A stretch of DNA of 64,000 bases from contig NZ_WIOK01000014.1 in NCBI RefSeq assembly GCF_009467825.1, forward strand, positions 89,495 through 153,494, written 5' to 3'. Numbering within the stretch: position 1 is the first letter of the stretch; the number at the start of each line of letters is the position of its first letter. Below, in pieces: positions 43,602-53,358 of the stretch. Under the pieces are notes generated by a model that saw only the letters and a list, made by a program, of their open reading frames with translations, made no database searches and was not told where the DNA came from. The position numbers and the translations under genes were made by a program. Source of the stretch: Cyclobacterium xiamenense (lineage in GTDB: Bacteria; Bacteroidota; Bacteroidia; Cytophagales; Cyclobacteriaceae).

Positions 43602-46600
43602 CGTTTCCATATACACGGGTACCTTGCTTGGAGGCTTTCTATGCCTGTTTGCCGGCCCCTTGTTTTCCCAGGATTATTTTGTGTTTCCAGTCACCGACGA
43701 AGGTGTCTACCGTCTTTCCCAGGAACAAGCTACCGCCTGGGGATTGGGCAGCCTGGAGGAAATTAGCTTCTACGGAGAACCGGGTGCCTTGCCTCAACAG
43801 GTAGATAGCAGCCTGTTTCGGTTAAAGGAACTACCCCAAAAACGAATCGACGACCAGCTGTATGTCTTCCTGGGGCAACCCGACCAAATACTGGTGGAAG
43901 ATGGCAAGGCCCGGCTCGAACCGCATCCCTACACGGATAGCCTATATTACCTGATCCAAACCGGAACCCCCCCCAAAAACCGGGTGCAGGATGCCGAGGA
44001 AACTGCCGCCACGCCTACTTCCTCAGCCAATGGACTGCTGTACCGATTTCAGCCCTTCAAAGAAGAAACCTATAACCTGTTGACCTCGGGCCGCTCCTGG
44101 TATGGACTCCGGACCTTTGCCAACGGTGGTCAAACCATTGCCTTCCCCTTACCCGATGTGCCTCCCCAAGGCAGGGTATCCGTTCATGCCCGTATGATGG
44201 CCCAGTCCTTCGAAGACAGCCGGTTTCAATTTCGTCTCAATGGGGAACCGATCGGCGAACTCCCGATTCCCTCGGTACCCAACAGCCGGTATGCCGTAAA
44301 AGGCAGGGAGGCCCGCTTCGATGCCGAGGCGACGCTGCCAGAAGATGCCGAGGGCATTTCGCTGCAGTTCACGTTCACTACCTCCAACCCGAACGGAGCC
44401 GGCTATTTGAAGCACCTGCTACTGGGTTTCCCCTATGCGGCGGCAACCATCGGCCCGGGTATCTATTACCGCTTGTCGTCAGCGCCCCTACAGCCGATCA
44501 ACAGCAACTATCAGCTTTGGAATGTGAGCGATTTTCACCAAATACAATCCGGGCAGGCAGCCGCCATCGATGCGCGGAAACTAGCCGTATTTGATCCGGA
44601 TGAGGTGCCGGAAATCTCCCGCCCAACTGCCGTAGCCCCACCCGACCAACTCCTTTCCGGGTTTCCGGAACTGATCATCGTGACGGCGCCTCCACTTGCC
44701 GCTCAGGCAGAGCGGCTTTCCCGGTTTAAAAACTCCCAGGGAATACCGACCGAGGTGGTACAAACCCAGGCCATCTACGAGGCATTTGGCTACGGAAATC
44801 CCGATATCAGCAGTATCCGGAATTTTTTGGCCTACCAGTGGCATGCGGGCAAATCGCTCAAACACGTACTTTTTTTCGGGAAAGGCAGTTTCGACTACAA
44901 AAAAAAACTGGGTGGCCGACCCAACCTGGTGCCCACCTACAGTTCCCGGTCCAGCCTTAACCCATTGACCACCTATGGGTCGGACGACTTTTACGGATTT
45001 TTGGACATGGGCAAAGGGGAATGGGAGGAATCCGAGAACGGCGATCTGGAACTGGATATCGGTGTGGGGAGGATTCCTGCCATCACTCCGACCGAGGCAG
45101 CCGAAGCCGTGGACAAGATCATCCGATACCAGACCGAAAGTACCGGATCGTGGACGAGAAAGCTTCTGTTTATCGCGGACGATGGGGATCAGAACATTCA
45201 CCTCCGCGATGCGGAACAGCATGCGGCCTTTCTGTACAACCGCTACCCGGAAGTAGACATCCGAAAATTATACCTGGACCAATTCGAGCAGCATCCTTCC
45301 GAACCTACGCTACCCGCGGCGAAACGGGAACTGGCGGAAGAACTGGCGGAGGGGCTTCTTCTGGTAAATTATACGGGGCACGGCAACGAACTGACCTGGG
45401 CGGCGGAGGAGCTTTTTACCGTGCCCGACATTGACGACTGGCCGGAAAGCGGACGTTTCCCCGTATTCGTGACCGCTACCTGTGAGTTCGGAAGGCACGA
45501 CAGCCCCTTTTTACGCTCCGGTGCGGAGGAATTGCTTTTTGCGCAGGCCAAAGGCGCCATTGCCGTGCTGGCTACCGGTAGACCTGTATTCAGCAGCGTT
45601 AATTTCCGCTTAAACAAGGCCTTTGTGGCGGCCCTTTTTGAAGCCGGGGGAACCCTGACATTGGGTGAAATTTTCAAACGGACCAAAAACGAAAGCCTGG
45701 CTGGCGCCCTGAACCGGAATTTTTCCCTGCTGGGCGATCCTTCGCTGCGGTTGGCCCTGCCCGATTTACGGGCCCGTACCCTCTCTCTGGTTAAGAGCCA
45801 GACCCGCATTGAAACCGATACCCTCTTTGGTAATCAAAAACTGATTTACCAGGGGGAAATCCAGGATCCGCTTACAGGCGCTCAAATTAACAATTTTGAT
45901 GGAACCTACGAGTTTCGCGTAGAAAATGAACCAAAAGCCGTAGAAACCCTGGGTGATGAAAGTCCCCCCACCACCTTCCTCGACTACCAGCAACCCCTGT
46001 TTCGGGGACTGGGGCGTGTCGAAAAGGGTCGGTTTGAAGGGGAATTGCTGCTGGGAAATGCCTCGCTGGAGGAAGTGGCCATTGGGAAAATCATGCTTTA
46101 CGCCCGGGAAGAACGCGGTCCCTGGGAAGCCTTCGGTGGAGCAACTATCCCTTTGAAAGCAGGTACCGACGAATGGGAAGAAGATACCGCCGGACCGGAA
46201 ATGGAGCTGTTTGTTTTTGACAGCCTGGAAAACCGGGAACGCATTTCCAGCACCCAGAGCCCGATTTGGATTTACCTGCGTGACCCTTCCGGAATTCAAA
46301 CCGGAATCCCGGAGGGAATTACCCTGTCAATCAACGATAACCCGCCTGTTTCGGTAACTGATTTTTACACGGCGACCGACGGAACCTACCAGCAGGGCTA
46401 CGTGAAATTTCTGCTGGAGGGCCTAAAGGAAGGAGAAAACACGATTCGGGTCAGTAGCAGCGATCTCCAGGGAAATGTTTCCACGGGCAGTCGGTCCGTT
46501 CGGGTGGAAGGGAGCCGAAAACTTCAGGTGGAAACGGTCCTTGCTTATCCCAATCCCTCATCGGAGCAGGTATCCTTCCTGGTTTCCCACAACCGTCCGG

Positions 46601-46830
46601 GAGAAAATCTACGTTTAAAGTTGAGCCTATATTCTTCTGCAGGCCATGAAATATTTTCGTTGCGGCGGCGTTTTCCTAAAGCCGGGCGGTTTTTAACAGA
46701 CATTCAATGGATATTTTTACAAAGCAAAACCAAATATCCGGCAAAAGGAACTTATCTTTACCAAATAGAACTCGTTTCTGAAGGAGACGGCACTTCGGGA
46801 AGTACGGGAGGAAAAATTATTATTCGATGA
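43585..46830 (+). CDS. porU: PorU, type IX secretion sortase (C25 family)
   Basis: 1081 residues. Signal peptide to about residue 29, a long beta-rich N-terminal region, then the gingipain-like C25 domain (about 370-730) with the catalytic pair His599 (NYTGHGNELTW) and Cys633 (FVTATCEFGRHDSP) and the conserved end NFSLLGDPSLRL. A C-terminal part (about 980-1081) looks like a degenerate type A sorting module (VLAYPNPSSEQVSFLVSHN, GTYLYQIELVSEG). PorU removes the CTD from T9SS cargo at the cell surface and attaches it to lipid or sugar anchors. ATG overlaps pssA by 17 bases; the stop overlaps porV by 4. All catalytic residues are present, so it should be active. Confidence 0.95.
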   Translation: MKGKRNVSIYTGTLLGGFLCLFAGPLFSQDYFVFPVTDEGVYRLSQEQATAWGLGSLEEISFYGEPGALPQQVDSSLFRLKELPQKRIDDQLYVFLGQPDQILVEDGKARLEPHPYTDSLYYLIQTGTPPKNRVQDAEETAATPTSSANGLLYRFQPFKEETYNLLTSGRSWYGLRTFANGGQTIAFPLPDVPPQGRVSVHARMMAQSFEDSRFQFRLNGEPIGELPIPSVPNSRYAVKGREARFDAEATLPEDAEGISLQFTFTTSNPNGAGYLKHLLLGFPYAAATIGPGIYYRLSSAPLQPINSNYQLWNVSDFHQIQSGQAAAIDARKLAVFDPDEVPEISRPTAVAPPDQLLSGFPELIIVTAPPLAAQAERLSRFKNSQGIPTEVVQTQAIYEAFGYGNPDISSIRNFLAYQWHAGKSLKHVLFFGKGSFDYKKKLGGRPNLVPTYSSRSSLNPLTTYGSDDFYGFLDMGKGEWEESENGDLELDIGVGRIPAITPTEAAEAVDKIIRYQTESTGSWTRKLLFIADDGDQNIHLRDAEQHAAFLYNRYPEVDIRKLYLDQFEQHPSEPTLPAAKRELAEELAEGLLLVNYTGHGNELTWAAEELFTVPDIDDWPESGRFPVFVTATCEFGRHDSPFLRSGAEELLFAQAKGAIAVLATGRPVFSSVNFRLNKAFVAALFEAGGTLTLGEIFKRTKNESLAGALNRNFSLLGDPSLRLALPDLRARTLSLVKSQTRIETDTLFGNQKLIYQGEIQDPLTGAQINNFDGTYEFRVENEPKAVETLGDESPPTTFLDYQQPLFRGLGRVEKGRFEGELLLGNASLEEVAIGKIMLYAREERGPWEAFGGATIPLKAGTDEWEEDTAGPEMELFVFDSLENRERISSTQSPIWIYLRDPSGIQTGIPEGITLSINDNPPVSVTDFYTATDGTYQQGYVKFLLEGLKEGENTIRVSSSDLQGNVSTGSRSVRVEGSRKLQVETVLAYPNPSSEQVSFLVSHNRPGENLRLKLSLYSSAGHEIFSLRRRFPKAGRFLTDIQWIFLQSKTKYPAKGTYLYQIELVSEGDGTSGSTGGKIIIR

Positions 46831-48044
46831 AAGTGAGCAAAAACATTCTTCAAACGTTAACTTTTTTTGTGGCTTTCGCCGCCTTTCACGTGGAAAGTCA
46901 GGCACAGATCACGATCCCGCAGCTATCCGGACAGGATGTTGACCGGCGGGTAATTATCACGGCGGTACCTTTTCTCAACTTTGCACCGGACAGCAGGCAT
47001 TCCGCCATGGGAGATGCCGGTGCGGCTACCAGTCCGGATGCGAATTCGGCCCATTGGAATGCGGGCAAACTCGCATTTATTGAAGACGATATGGGCTTCT
47101 CCCTGTCCTACTCCCCCTGGCTGGGACGGTTGGTACCGGATATGTCGCTAAACTACCTGACCGGCTACAAGCGCATCGACGATGTATCGGCTTTTGGGCT
47201 GGACCTCCGGTATTTCAACATGGGGGACATTCAGCTGACCGACTCCAGGGGGAATGCCCTGGGAGACTTTAGTCCCCGGGATATTGCCATAGGCGGTACC
47301 TATTCCAGAAAGCTTTCCGACAACCTGGCTCTAGGGATCAGTGCCCGCTTTATTCACTCCAATCTTTCCGGAAACCTGAGTTCGGCCGGAGGCAATGAAA
47401 GCCGGCCGGGCGTAAGTGTGGGTACGGATGTGGGCCTGTACCATACCTCAGAAATCATCCTTTCGGATAAAGAAGCGAACCTTTCCTGGGGAATCAACCT
47501 CTCCAACATCGGGCCAAAGATCACCTACAACAGCGCAGAAGACCTGGACTACCTCCCCACCAATCTCCGCATTGGGTCTGCCTTGCGGATTCCCCTGGAC
47601 GGGCTAAATAGCATTACCTTCGCATTGGATCTGAACAAAATGCTGGTGCCTACGCCGCCGCTTTACCAGGTCGACGAAAACGGTCAATTGGTGCTGGACC
47701 CCTCCACCAACCAACCCATTATTGCCGCAGGTAAAGACCCTGCCCGACCCTTGATAAGCGGCATGTTTGGCTCGCCCTTTGATGCGCCGGATGGGTTTCG
47801 GGAAGAAATGCAGGAGGTGATGATCTCCTTCGGGACCGAGTATTCCTACGACAATAAATTTGCGGTGCGTGCGGGCTATTTTTACGAAAATCCCAAAAAG
47901 GGAGGTCGCCGGTATTTTACCATGGGCGTTGGATTTAAGTTCAACCGACTCGGTTTCGACTTCTCCTACCTCGTCCCTCAGGTTCAGAATCATCCGCTTG
48001 CAGAGACCTTGCGGTTTTCGCTGTTATTCAACGTACCCCGATGA
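46827..48044 (+). CDS. porV: PorV, type IX secretion outer-membrane shuttle protein
   Basis: 405 residues. Signal peptide (LTFFVAFAAFHVESQAQ), then the diagnostic PorV stretch FLNFAPDSRHSAMGDAGAATSPDANSAHWNAGKLAF (read in segments) and a 14-strand FadL-like barrel ending in FSLLFNVPR. PorV binds the CTD of cargo arriving through SprA and brings it to PorU. It follows porU in frame-overlapping fashion (ATGA), the usual coupling of the sortase complex. An M16-family gene overlaps its stop by 4 bases. Confidence 0.96.
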   Translation: MKVSKNILQTLTFFVAFAAFHVESQAQITIPQLSGQDVDRRVIITAVPFLNFAPDSRHSAMGDAGAATSPDANSAHWNAGKLAFIEDDMGFSLSYSPWLGRLVPDMSLNYLTGYKRIDDVSAFGLDLRYFNMGDIQLTDSRGNALGDFSPRDIAIGGTYSRKLSDNLALGISARFIHSNLSGNLSSAGGNESRPGVSVGTDVGLYHTSEIILSDKEANLSWGINLSNIGPKITYNSAEDLDYLPTNLRIGSALRIPLDGLNSITFALDLNKMLVPTPPLYQVDENGQLVLDPSTNQPIIAAGKDPARPLISGMFGSPFDAPDGFREEMQEVMISFGTEYSYDNKFAVRAGYFYENPKKGGRRYFTMGVGFKFNRLGFDFSYLVPQVQNHPLAETLRFSLLFNVPR

Positions 48045-49321
48045 GCATAGACCGCAGTCAGGCGCCGCCCTTTCTACTACCCGATCAAATTGACTTGAAT
48101 CCGCCCGCATGCCGCCTGTTACCAGGAGGCATGCGGCTGTATTACAACCCCTCGCCCACCATCGCGGCCGTAAAGTTGGAAGTGATCTTTCCGGTCCATT
48201 TCCGAACGAATAAAACCTATAACCCCTTGGTTTCCTTCTTTACCCTGCACATGTTGCCGGAGGGAACCCAGACGTTGCCCTCGGAGGAATTGGACGATTT
48301 CTTTGATTTTCACGGCTCGGAAGTAGAAATCCTATCGGGATTTGAACGGCATGGGCTGGGCCTGGTAACCACCAAAAAGCACCTAAAAGACGTATTACCG
48401 GTATTTCGGTCCTTGTTTACCGATGCCCTATTTCCGGAAAAGCATTTTTTGAAACGAAAATCACAGAAGAAATTAAGCCTTAGCATTCAGCAAGAGCAGA
48501 CGGCTGCGCGGGCCAATCAACTCATTCGGGCCGGGCTTTTCGGTAAAGATCATCCCTTTGGACAGTATCCCTCGGAAGCAGACGTGGATGCGGTTTCCCG
48601 CGAGGAACTGATCGCGTATTACCGCAACGAGTTTCTTACAGTCCCCCAACTATTTGTCACCGGTGATCTTTCCGAAGCAGAATTGCTTCTTTTGGAAGAG
48701 CAGTTTGCCAACTTGCCCTGCCTAAACGGGACGATTCTGGGCCCACCTGCGTTTGAATCCGATTCCGGCAACCGGCAGACAGAAGAAAAGCCCAAAGCCG
48801 TGCAGTCCAGCATTCGGATGGGCAAGTGGATGATCCCTATGGCACATCCGGACTACCAGGCCCTTTCGTTTTTCAATACCGTCCTGGGTGGCTATTTTGG
48901 CAGCCGACTTATCCGAAACATACGAGAGGAAAAGGGCTACACCTATGGAATCAATAGCTTTTTGGGAAATGTAAACGGAGATGGCTACTGGATGGTATCC
49001 GCAGACGTGAAGGGAGGATACGGGGACGAGGTGATCCGGGAGGTGTACAAGGAGATCCAACGCCTGATATCCGAACCCATTCCGCCGGAGGAGCTGGAAA
49101 TCGTAAAAAACTACCTGGCCGGCAGCCTGTTATCTAGCTTTAGCAATCCCTTTGACTTGATGAGCCACTTTCAGCGGGTGCATTTTGAAGGGTTGGATTT
49201 TTCGATATTCACCCAACAATTGGCCTTTATCAAGGATTTTGACGGGGCGCGCTTGCAGGAAATCGGGGCCACCTATTTTTCTCCAGAGGCCATGCAGGAA
49301 GTCATTGTAGGGCAATTATAA
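48041..49321 (+). CDS. M16 family metallopeptidase-like protein, catalytic motif lost
   Basis: 426 residues, an M16B-type subunit of two repeated alpha/beta halves (about 20-215 and 225-420). In an active half the zinc motif is HxxEH; here the aligned segment FFTLHMLPEGT has Phe66, Leu69 and His70, so only the last ligand remains. The second half keeps the typical glycine-rich and GGYFGSRLIRNIREEKGYTYGI signature seen in non-catalytic M16 partners. It may pair with an active subunit encoded elsewhere, or act as a scaffold. No signal peptide is obvious, so it may be cytoplasmic. It overlaps porV by 4 bases and converges with a glycosyltransferase gene, overlapping it by 6. Confidence 0.88.
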   Translation: MSIDRSQAPPFLLPDQIDLNPPACRLLPGGMRLYYNPSPTIAAVKLEVIFPVHFRTNKTYNPLVSFFTLHMLPEGTQTLPSEELDDFFDFHGSEVEILSGFERHGLGLVTTKKHLKDVLPVFRSLFTDALFPEKHFLKRKSQKKLSLSIQQEQTAARANQLIRAGLFGKDHPFGQYPSEADVDAVSREELIAYYRNEFLTVPQLFVTGDLSEAELLLLEEQFANLPCLNGTILGPPAFESDSGNRQTEEKPKAVQSSIRMGKWMIPMAHPDYQALSFFNTVLGGYFGSRLIRNIREEKGYTYGINSFLGNVNGDGYWMVSADVKGGYGDEVIREVYKEIQRLISEPIPPEELEIVKNYLAGSLLSSFSNPFDLMSHFQRVHFEGLDFSIFTQQLAFIKDFDGARLQEIGATYFSPEAMQEVIVGQL

Positions 49322-50293
49322 AGTCTTTCGCTTCCTCCACCAGTCGTACAGGCCGGAAAGATCCCATCGGCACGCCAGCCAGGCTCGGTAACTATAATAC
49401 CGCCAATCCGTAGAACCGCCTTTCGGGTACCGTTCCAAAAACCGGGCGGCAATGGTAAAATTACCCGAGGCCAGGGCGTGTTTGGTCTCGTGCAAAATCC
49501 GAAATTTCAAAGCCTGCGCTTCCTCCGCAGTACGAAGCAGCGCGGCAATCTTGTCACAGACCTGGAGGGTGGTGGACAAAAACCGGGCATCGCCCACCCG
49601 GTACTGCTGGCTCGAAAAGGAATCCGGGAGGATCCGTTTGGTGACACCCAACAAGTCTCCGTAAACAAAGGCATGGTCACGAGCCATCCGGATCAACAAA
49701 TCAAAATCTTCGTAAACCAAGCGCTCGTCGTAACCGCCGGCTGCTTTGAGCACCGGTGCGTTTAGCACCAGTGAGGCGGAGCTGATCTGGTATTTTTCTA
49801 CGACGGCGGCAAACACATCGCCTTCGGGGATAGGGCCGATCGCTTTACCGGCAGCATCTACCGGGTAAAAGGCACGGGTTTGCCCATTCGTATACAAATG
49901 GCGCACGTTGGAAAAATACACCGACGCGTTCGTTACACTGAGTCGGTTCACCGCCTCCGCAAGATGCCGGGGATGAAGAAAATCGTCGGCCGCCAGATCC
50001 ACTACCAGATCGCCCCGAGTCTGAGCCAGGGCGCGGTTGAAGGATTGGCAGTAATTGATGGGACGATCCCGAAAATGACAGCGAATGGGGAGCTTATGGG
50101 CGTTTTTCTGTTGCCATGCCAGGATGGCCTTCCGGGAAAAATCGGTACTCCCGTTATCGACGATGTGGAGTTCGATCGCCGGGTACACCTGCTGCAACAC
50201 GCTGTCCAGCGCTGCCTGCAGGTAGGGCGCCTGATTGTAGCAGGTACAGATCACGGAGACAAGCGGTTCGTTTGGTGTTTTTTGCCGATCCAT
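49316..50293 (-). CDS. Glycosyltransferase family 2
   Basis: 325 residues. The GT-A fold signature is clear: SVICTCYNQAPYLQAALDSVL (donor-binding strand), ELHIVDNGSTDFS, and the DxD-type VVDLAADDFL (about 95-104). YEDFDLLIRMAR (about 195-206) is the usual catalytic-base region of GT2. It adds sugars to surface glycan precursors in the cytoplasm. Its 3' end overlaps the M16-like gene by six bases on the opposite strand. It diverges from yigZ across about 195 bases. The acceptor is not known. Confidence 0.9.
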   Translation of the reverse strand: MDRQKTPNEPLVSVICTCYNQAPYLQAALDSVLQQVYPAIELHIVDNGSTDFSRKAILAWQQKNAHKLPIRCHFRDRPINYCQSFNRALAQTRGDLVVDLAADDFLHPRHLAEAVNRLSVTNASVYFSNVRHLYTNGQTRAFYPVDAAGKAIGPIPEGDVFAAVVEKYQISSASLVLNAPVLKAAGGYDERLVYEDFDLLIRMARDHAFVYGDLLGVTKRILPDSFSSQQYRVGDARFLSTTLQVCDKIAALLRTAEEAQALKFRILHETKHALASGNFTIAARFLERYPKGGSTDWRYYSYRAWLACRWDLSGLYDWWRKRKTL

Positions 50294-50488
50294 TTGGGAA
50301 AGCAGACTTTATTGGCTCCTTCCGACATTGCTACCCATTCACTGGGCTACTTGCTTCCTGCTCTTTTACACCTGCGAGCAATGACGTGTTTTGCCACTAT
50401 AGGAAAGACTGCTTTTGAATGTCGGACGAACGATTCGTAATATTTGGCTAAATTAGCGATTCTAAACCAACCGGCAGCATTCGTATCC

Positions 50489-51085
50489 ATGGAAGACAGC
50501 TACCTAACCCTAAAAGCCACGTCAACGGGCAGTTATAAAGAAAAAGGAAGTAAATTTCTATCCTTTGCCTACCCGGTAACCGACGAATCGGAGGTGCAAC
50601 AAATCCTGGACCAGCTTCGGAAATCCTACCACGATGCCCGGCATCATTGCTATGCGTATATTCTGGGAAAAGACCGGGACATATACCGGGCCAATGACGA
50701 CGGAGAGCCGCATCACAGCGCTGGAGACCCCCTATTGGGACAACTTCGCTCCCGGGAACTGACCGACGCGCTGGTGGTTGTGGTCCGGTACTTTGGCGGG
50801 GTAAAACTAGGGGTAGGCGGACTGGTAAAAGCCTACAAAACGGCCGCCGCATCCGCGCTTGACGCGGGTGAGGTGATCGAACAAACCTTACACACCCGCA
50901 TCGACATTCACTTTGCGTACCCATCCATGGATGAGGTCATGCACCTTATCCAGCGTCACAACCTGAAAATCGCCGAGCAGCATTTTGAGACGGACTGTCG
51001 ACTATCACTCGAATGCCGGGAGTCAAAATCCGCCGAAGTCAGGGAACTGCTGCAATCGATTTCTTCCCTGACTATTCTTACATAG
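50489..51085 (+). CDS. yigZ: YigZ/IMPACT family protein
   Basis: 198 residues from ATG 50489. An upstream TTG (50444) would add 15 residues, but a promoter-like AATATTTG (50439-50446) lies across it, so I prefer 50489. The Impact domain signature RHHCYAYILGKDRDIYRANDDGEPHHSAGDPLLGQLRS and VVVRYFGGVKLGVGGLVKAY (about 45-125) is intact, followed by the DUF1949 C-terminal domain (about 130-195). YigZ proteins are conserved; the related IMPACT regulates translation in eukaryotes, while the bacterial role is not firmly established. The 3' end overlaps a convergent exonuclease gene by 8 bases. Confidence 0.9.
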   Translation: MEDSYLTLKATSTGSYKEKGSKFLSFAYPVTDESEVQQILDQLRKSYHDARHHCYAYILGKDRDIYRANDDGEPHHSAGDPLLGQLRSRELTDALVVVVRYFGGVKLGVGGLVKAYKTAAASALDAGEVIEQTLHTRIDIHFAYPSMDEVMHLIQRHNLKIAEQHFETDCRLSLECRESKSAEVRELLQSISSLTILT

Positions 51086-51680
51086 AAAAGATGTCGTCCA
51101 GGTAGCCCTGTTTGTACAATTTGAGGAATATTTCCAGACAAGCCCAGGCATCCGTAGCTGCATACAGCAGTTGCTTTTCGGTTAGTGCAGGTGCTTCCCA
51201 GTTGGACACCTGCTCGGACTTGGAGATGCGGATTCCAAGCACCATGGCACTCAGATTGCGCACCCCCACATTGAGAAAGCCCACACGGCGCAATTCTTCG
51301 TTGAGATCAAAGAAAGCATCCGGATTAAAGCCGGGCGACAGTTTTTTGAGTGCTTTGATATCGTCCCTAACCGCTGCTCCTACCTTGACCGTATGAGGGT
51401 CTTCCAGCACGGATTTGGCCTGAATAGGGAAGCCCAGCTCGTTTAGCCGAATCAGGTAGGCCGTATCCCGGGTAGACAACTGCAGCAGCGACACGTCGTA
51501 GGAAACGCCTCGCCGAAAAGCCGGTCTGGTTTCGGTATCGAAACCAATGAATTGCTGGCTGGACAAATCCCGCTCCATTCGGCGCAGATCCTCCTGGTCC
51601 CGCACCAGCAATATCTCGCCAGGAAAAGCCCCAATATCCAATCCATTCACTTCCTCTTTGGTGATCTTTAAGGGTATCAT
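51078..51680 (-). CDS. 3'-5' exonuclease, DEDDy (RNase D-like) family
   Basis: 200 residues. The DEDD motifs are in order: FIGFDTETRPAF (ExoI; catalytic Asp and Glu, about 44-55), VGAAVRDDIKAL (ExoII, Asp) and YAATDAWACLEIF (ExoIII, YxxxD). It lacks the C-terminal HRDC domain of RNase D, so it is the short ribonuclease D-like or WRN-type exonuclease common in Bacteroidota. It removes nucleotides from 3' ends of RNA or DNA; the substrate is not known. Its ATG overlaps the nhaC stop by 4 bases, so it is co-translated with the antiporter, and its stop overlaps yigZ by 8 bases on the other strand. Confidence 0.9.
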   Translation of the reverse strand: MIPLKITKEEVNGLDIGAFPGEILLVRDQEDLRRMERDLSSQQFIGFDTETRPAFRRGVSYDVSLLQLSTRDTAYLIRLNELGFPIQAKSVLEDPHTVKVGAAVRDDIKALKKLSPGFNPDAFFDLNEELRRVGFLNVGVRNLSAMVLGIRISKSEQVSNWEAPALTEKQLLYAATDAWACLEIFLKLYKQGYLDDIFSM

Positions 51681-53161
51681 GCCAGCACCTCCTCTTCCTT
51701 GATCTGTTTCATTTCTTCCTTCGAGTAATAATTGATGCCCCAGTTAAAATACCCAAACAAAATCGTCATAAAAGGGCTGATGATATTAAAGAAACAATAG
51801 GGGGCATAGGTCAGCGTTGCCACGCCCAAAACCGAGGCCTGCGTGGCCCCACAGGTGTTCCAGGGAATCAACACGGAAGTCACGGTGGCACTGTCTTCCA
51901 GCGTACGGCTCAGGTTTTCCCCCTTCAACCCTTTTTTTCGGTAAATATCGGCATACATTCTTCCGGGAACAAGGATGGCCAGGTACTGATCGGAGGTCGT
52001 TATGTTGAAAAAGAAACCGGTACCAGCGGTGGCAGCAATGAGCGAGCCTACCGAATTCACTTTTCCGATTACCGCCTCCGCAATGACTTTGAGCATGCCA
52101 CTTACCTCCATGATGCCGCCAAAAACCATGGCACAAAGAATCAGCCAAACAGTGTACAGCATGCCTGCCATGCCGCCGGTGACCAGCAAGTCGTTTACAA
52201 CGGCATTGGAGGTCACGATCGCCGTATCACCAAATAGTGCCTGCATGACCACCCGGAAGGAACGCAGGAGGGCACCTCCTTCCATTTCGGTGGAAAGGCT
52301 ACGAATCACTTCTCCCTGAAAAATCAATGCAAAAACACCACCCAAAAGGGCGCCTGCCAGCAGGGTGGGGATGGCCGGCACCTTTTTAATGATGAGAACC
52401 AAAACCAACACGGGCACGATAAACAACCAGCCGTTGACCACGAAGGTGTCCGAAATCACGGAGGAAATGGCCTTTACCTGCCCCACGGTTCCTTCCGGCT
52501 GCCCCCACACACCGATAATCCCAAAAATCAACAGGGTGATGGAAATCGAGGGCACGGTGGTCTTCACCATGTGCCGAATATGGGTAAACAAGTCCGTACC
52601 GGCCATGGCTGGAGCCAGGTTGGTGGTATCTGACAGGGGGGACATTTTATCGCCAAAATAGGCACCCGAAATAATGGCTCCGCCGATAATCCCTTCGCCA
52701 AATCCAAGGGCTTTGCCGATTCCTAAGAGGGCCACCCCTACCGTTGCCACTGTGGTCCAGCTACTTCCCGTGGCAATCGACACCACGCCGCATACCACAC
52801 AGGCCGCCAGCAAAAAGATGGTCGGATTCAAAACCTGAAGGCCGTAATATATCATGGCAGGGACAATCCCACTCAACATCCAGGTACCGGCAAGCGAACC
52901 GATCAGCAGCAAAATCAAAATGGAAGACATGGCGGAGGAAATACTCTTGATCATGCCGTCCTGTATCGTGCCCCAGTTGATGCCCAGCCGGAAGACCGCC
53001 ACCAGTCCCGCCACTCCGGAAGAAATGACCAATACCAACTGATTGGAGCCCAGCAGTCCGTCCGTACCAAAAACACTGATGTTGATCACCAGCAGGACAA
53101 TTAGGAAAAATAGTGGAAACAGTGCTTCCCAAATAGTCGGACGTTTTGCTTGTGTACCCAT
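51677..53161 (-). CDS. nhaC: Na+/H+ antiporter NhaC family
   Basis: 494 residues with about 11-12 membrane helices. NhaC-type segments include GSSWTTVATVGVALLGIGKALG, GIIGGAIISGAYFGDKMSPLSDTTNLAPA (the conserved D...S...N pore motif) and WNTCGATQASVLGVATLTYAPY. It exchanges Na+ (or malate/lactate in some relatives) for protons at the inner membrane, in keeping with a marine or saline lifestyle. The 176-base upstream gap has no exact promoter match on the minus strand. It is the first gene of a two-gene unit with the exonuclease. Confidence 0.92.
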   Translation of the reverse strand: MGTQAKRPTIWEALFPLFFLIVLLVINISVFGTDGLLGSNQLVLVISSGVAGLVAVFRLGINWGTIQDGMIKSISSAMSSILILLLIGSLAGTWMLSGIVPAMIYYGLQVLNPTIFLLAACVVCGVVSIATGSSWTTVATVGVALLGIGKALGFGEGIIGGAIISGAYFGDKMSPLSDTTNLAPAMAGTDLFTHIRHMVKTTVPSISITLLIFGIIGVWGQPEGTVGQVKAISSVISDTFVVNGWLFIVPVLVLVLIIKKVPAIPTLLAGALLGGVFALIFQGEVIRSLSTEMEGGALLRSFRVVMQALFGDTAIVTSNAVVNDLLVTGGMAGMLYTVWLILCAMVFGGIMEVSGMLKVIAEAVIGKVNSVGSLIAATAGTGFFFNITTSDQYLAILVPGRMYADIYRKKGLKGENLSRTLEDSATVTSVLIPWNTCGATQASVLGVATLTYAPYCFFNIISPFMTILFGYFNWGINYYSKEEMKQIKEEEVLA

Positions 53162-53358
53162 TGCGATCGGTGGATGAAAAGATAAACCTTAAAGTTAAAA
53201 AAAAATATGAATTTCCAGCCGGTACCACCGAAACTCTTTGTTATTTTAATCTATCCGCTTGAATTCAATATAAAGTTCTGAGTTTACTCCCGCCTCCATG
53301 TATTTCAATTATTTTTCTTAACTTACTATCAGTTAATTTGGTACCTACAACCGGACTC

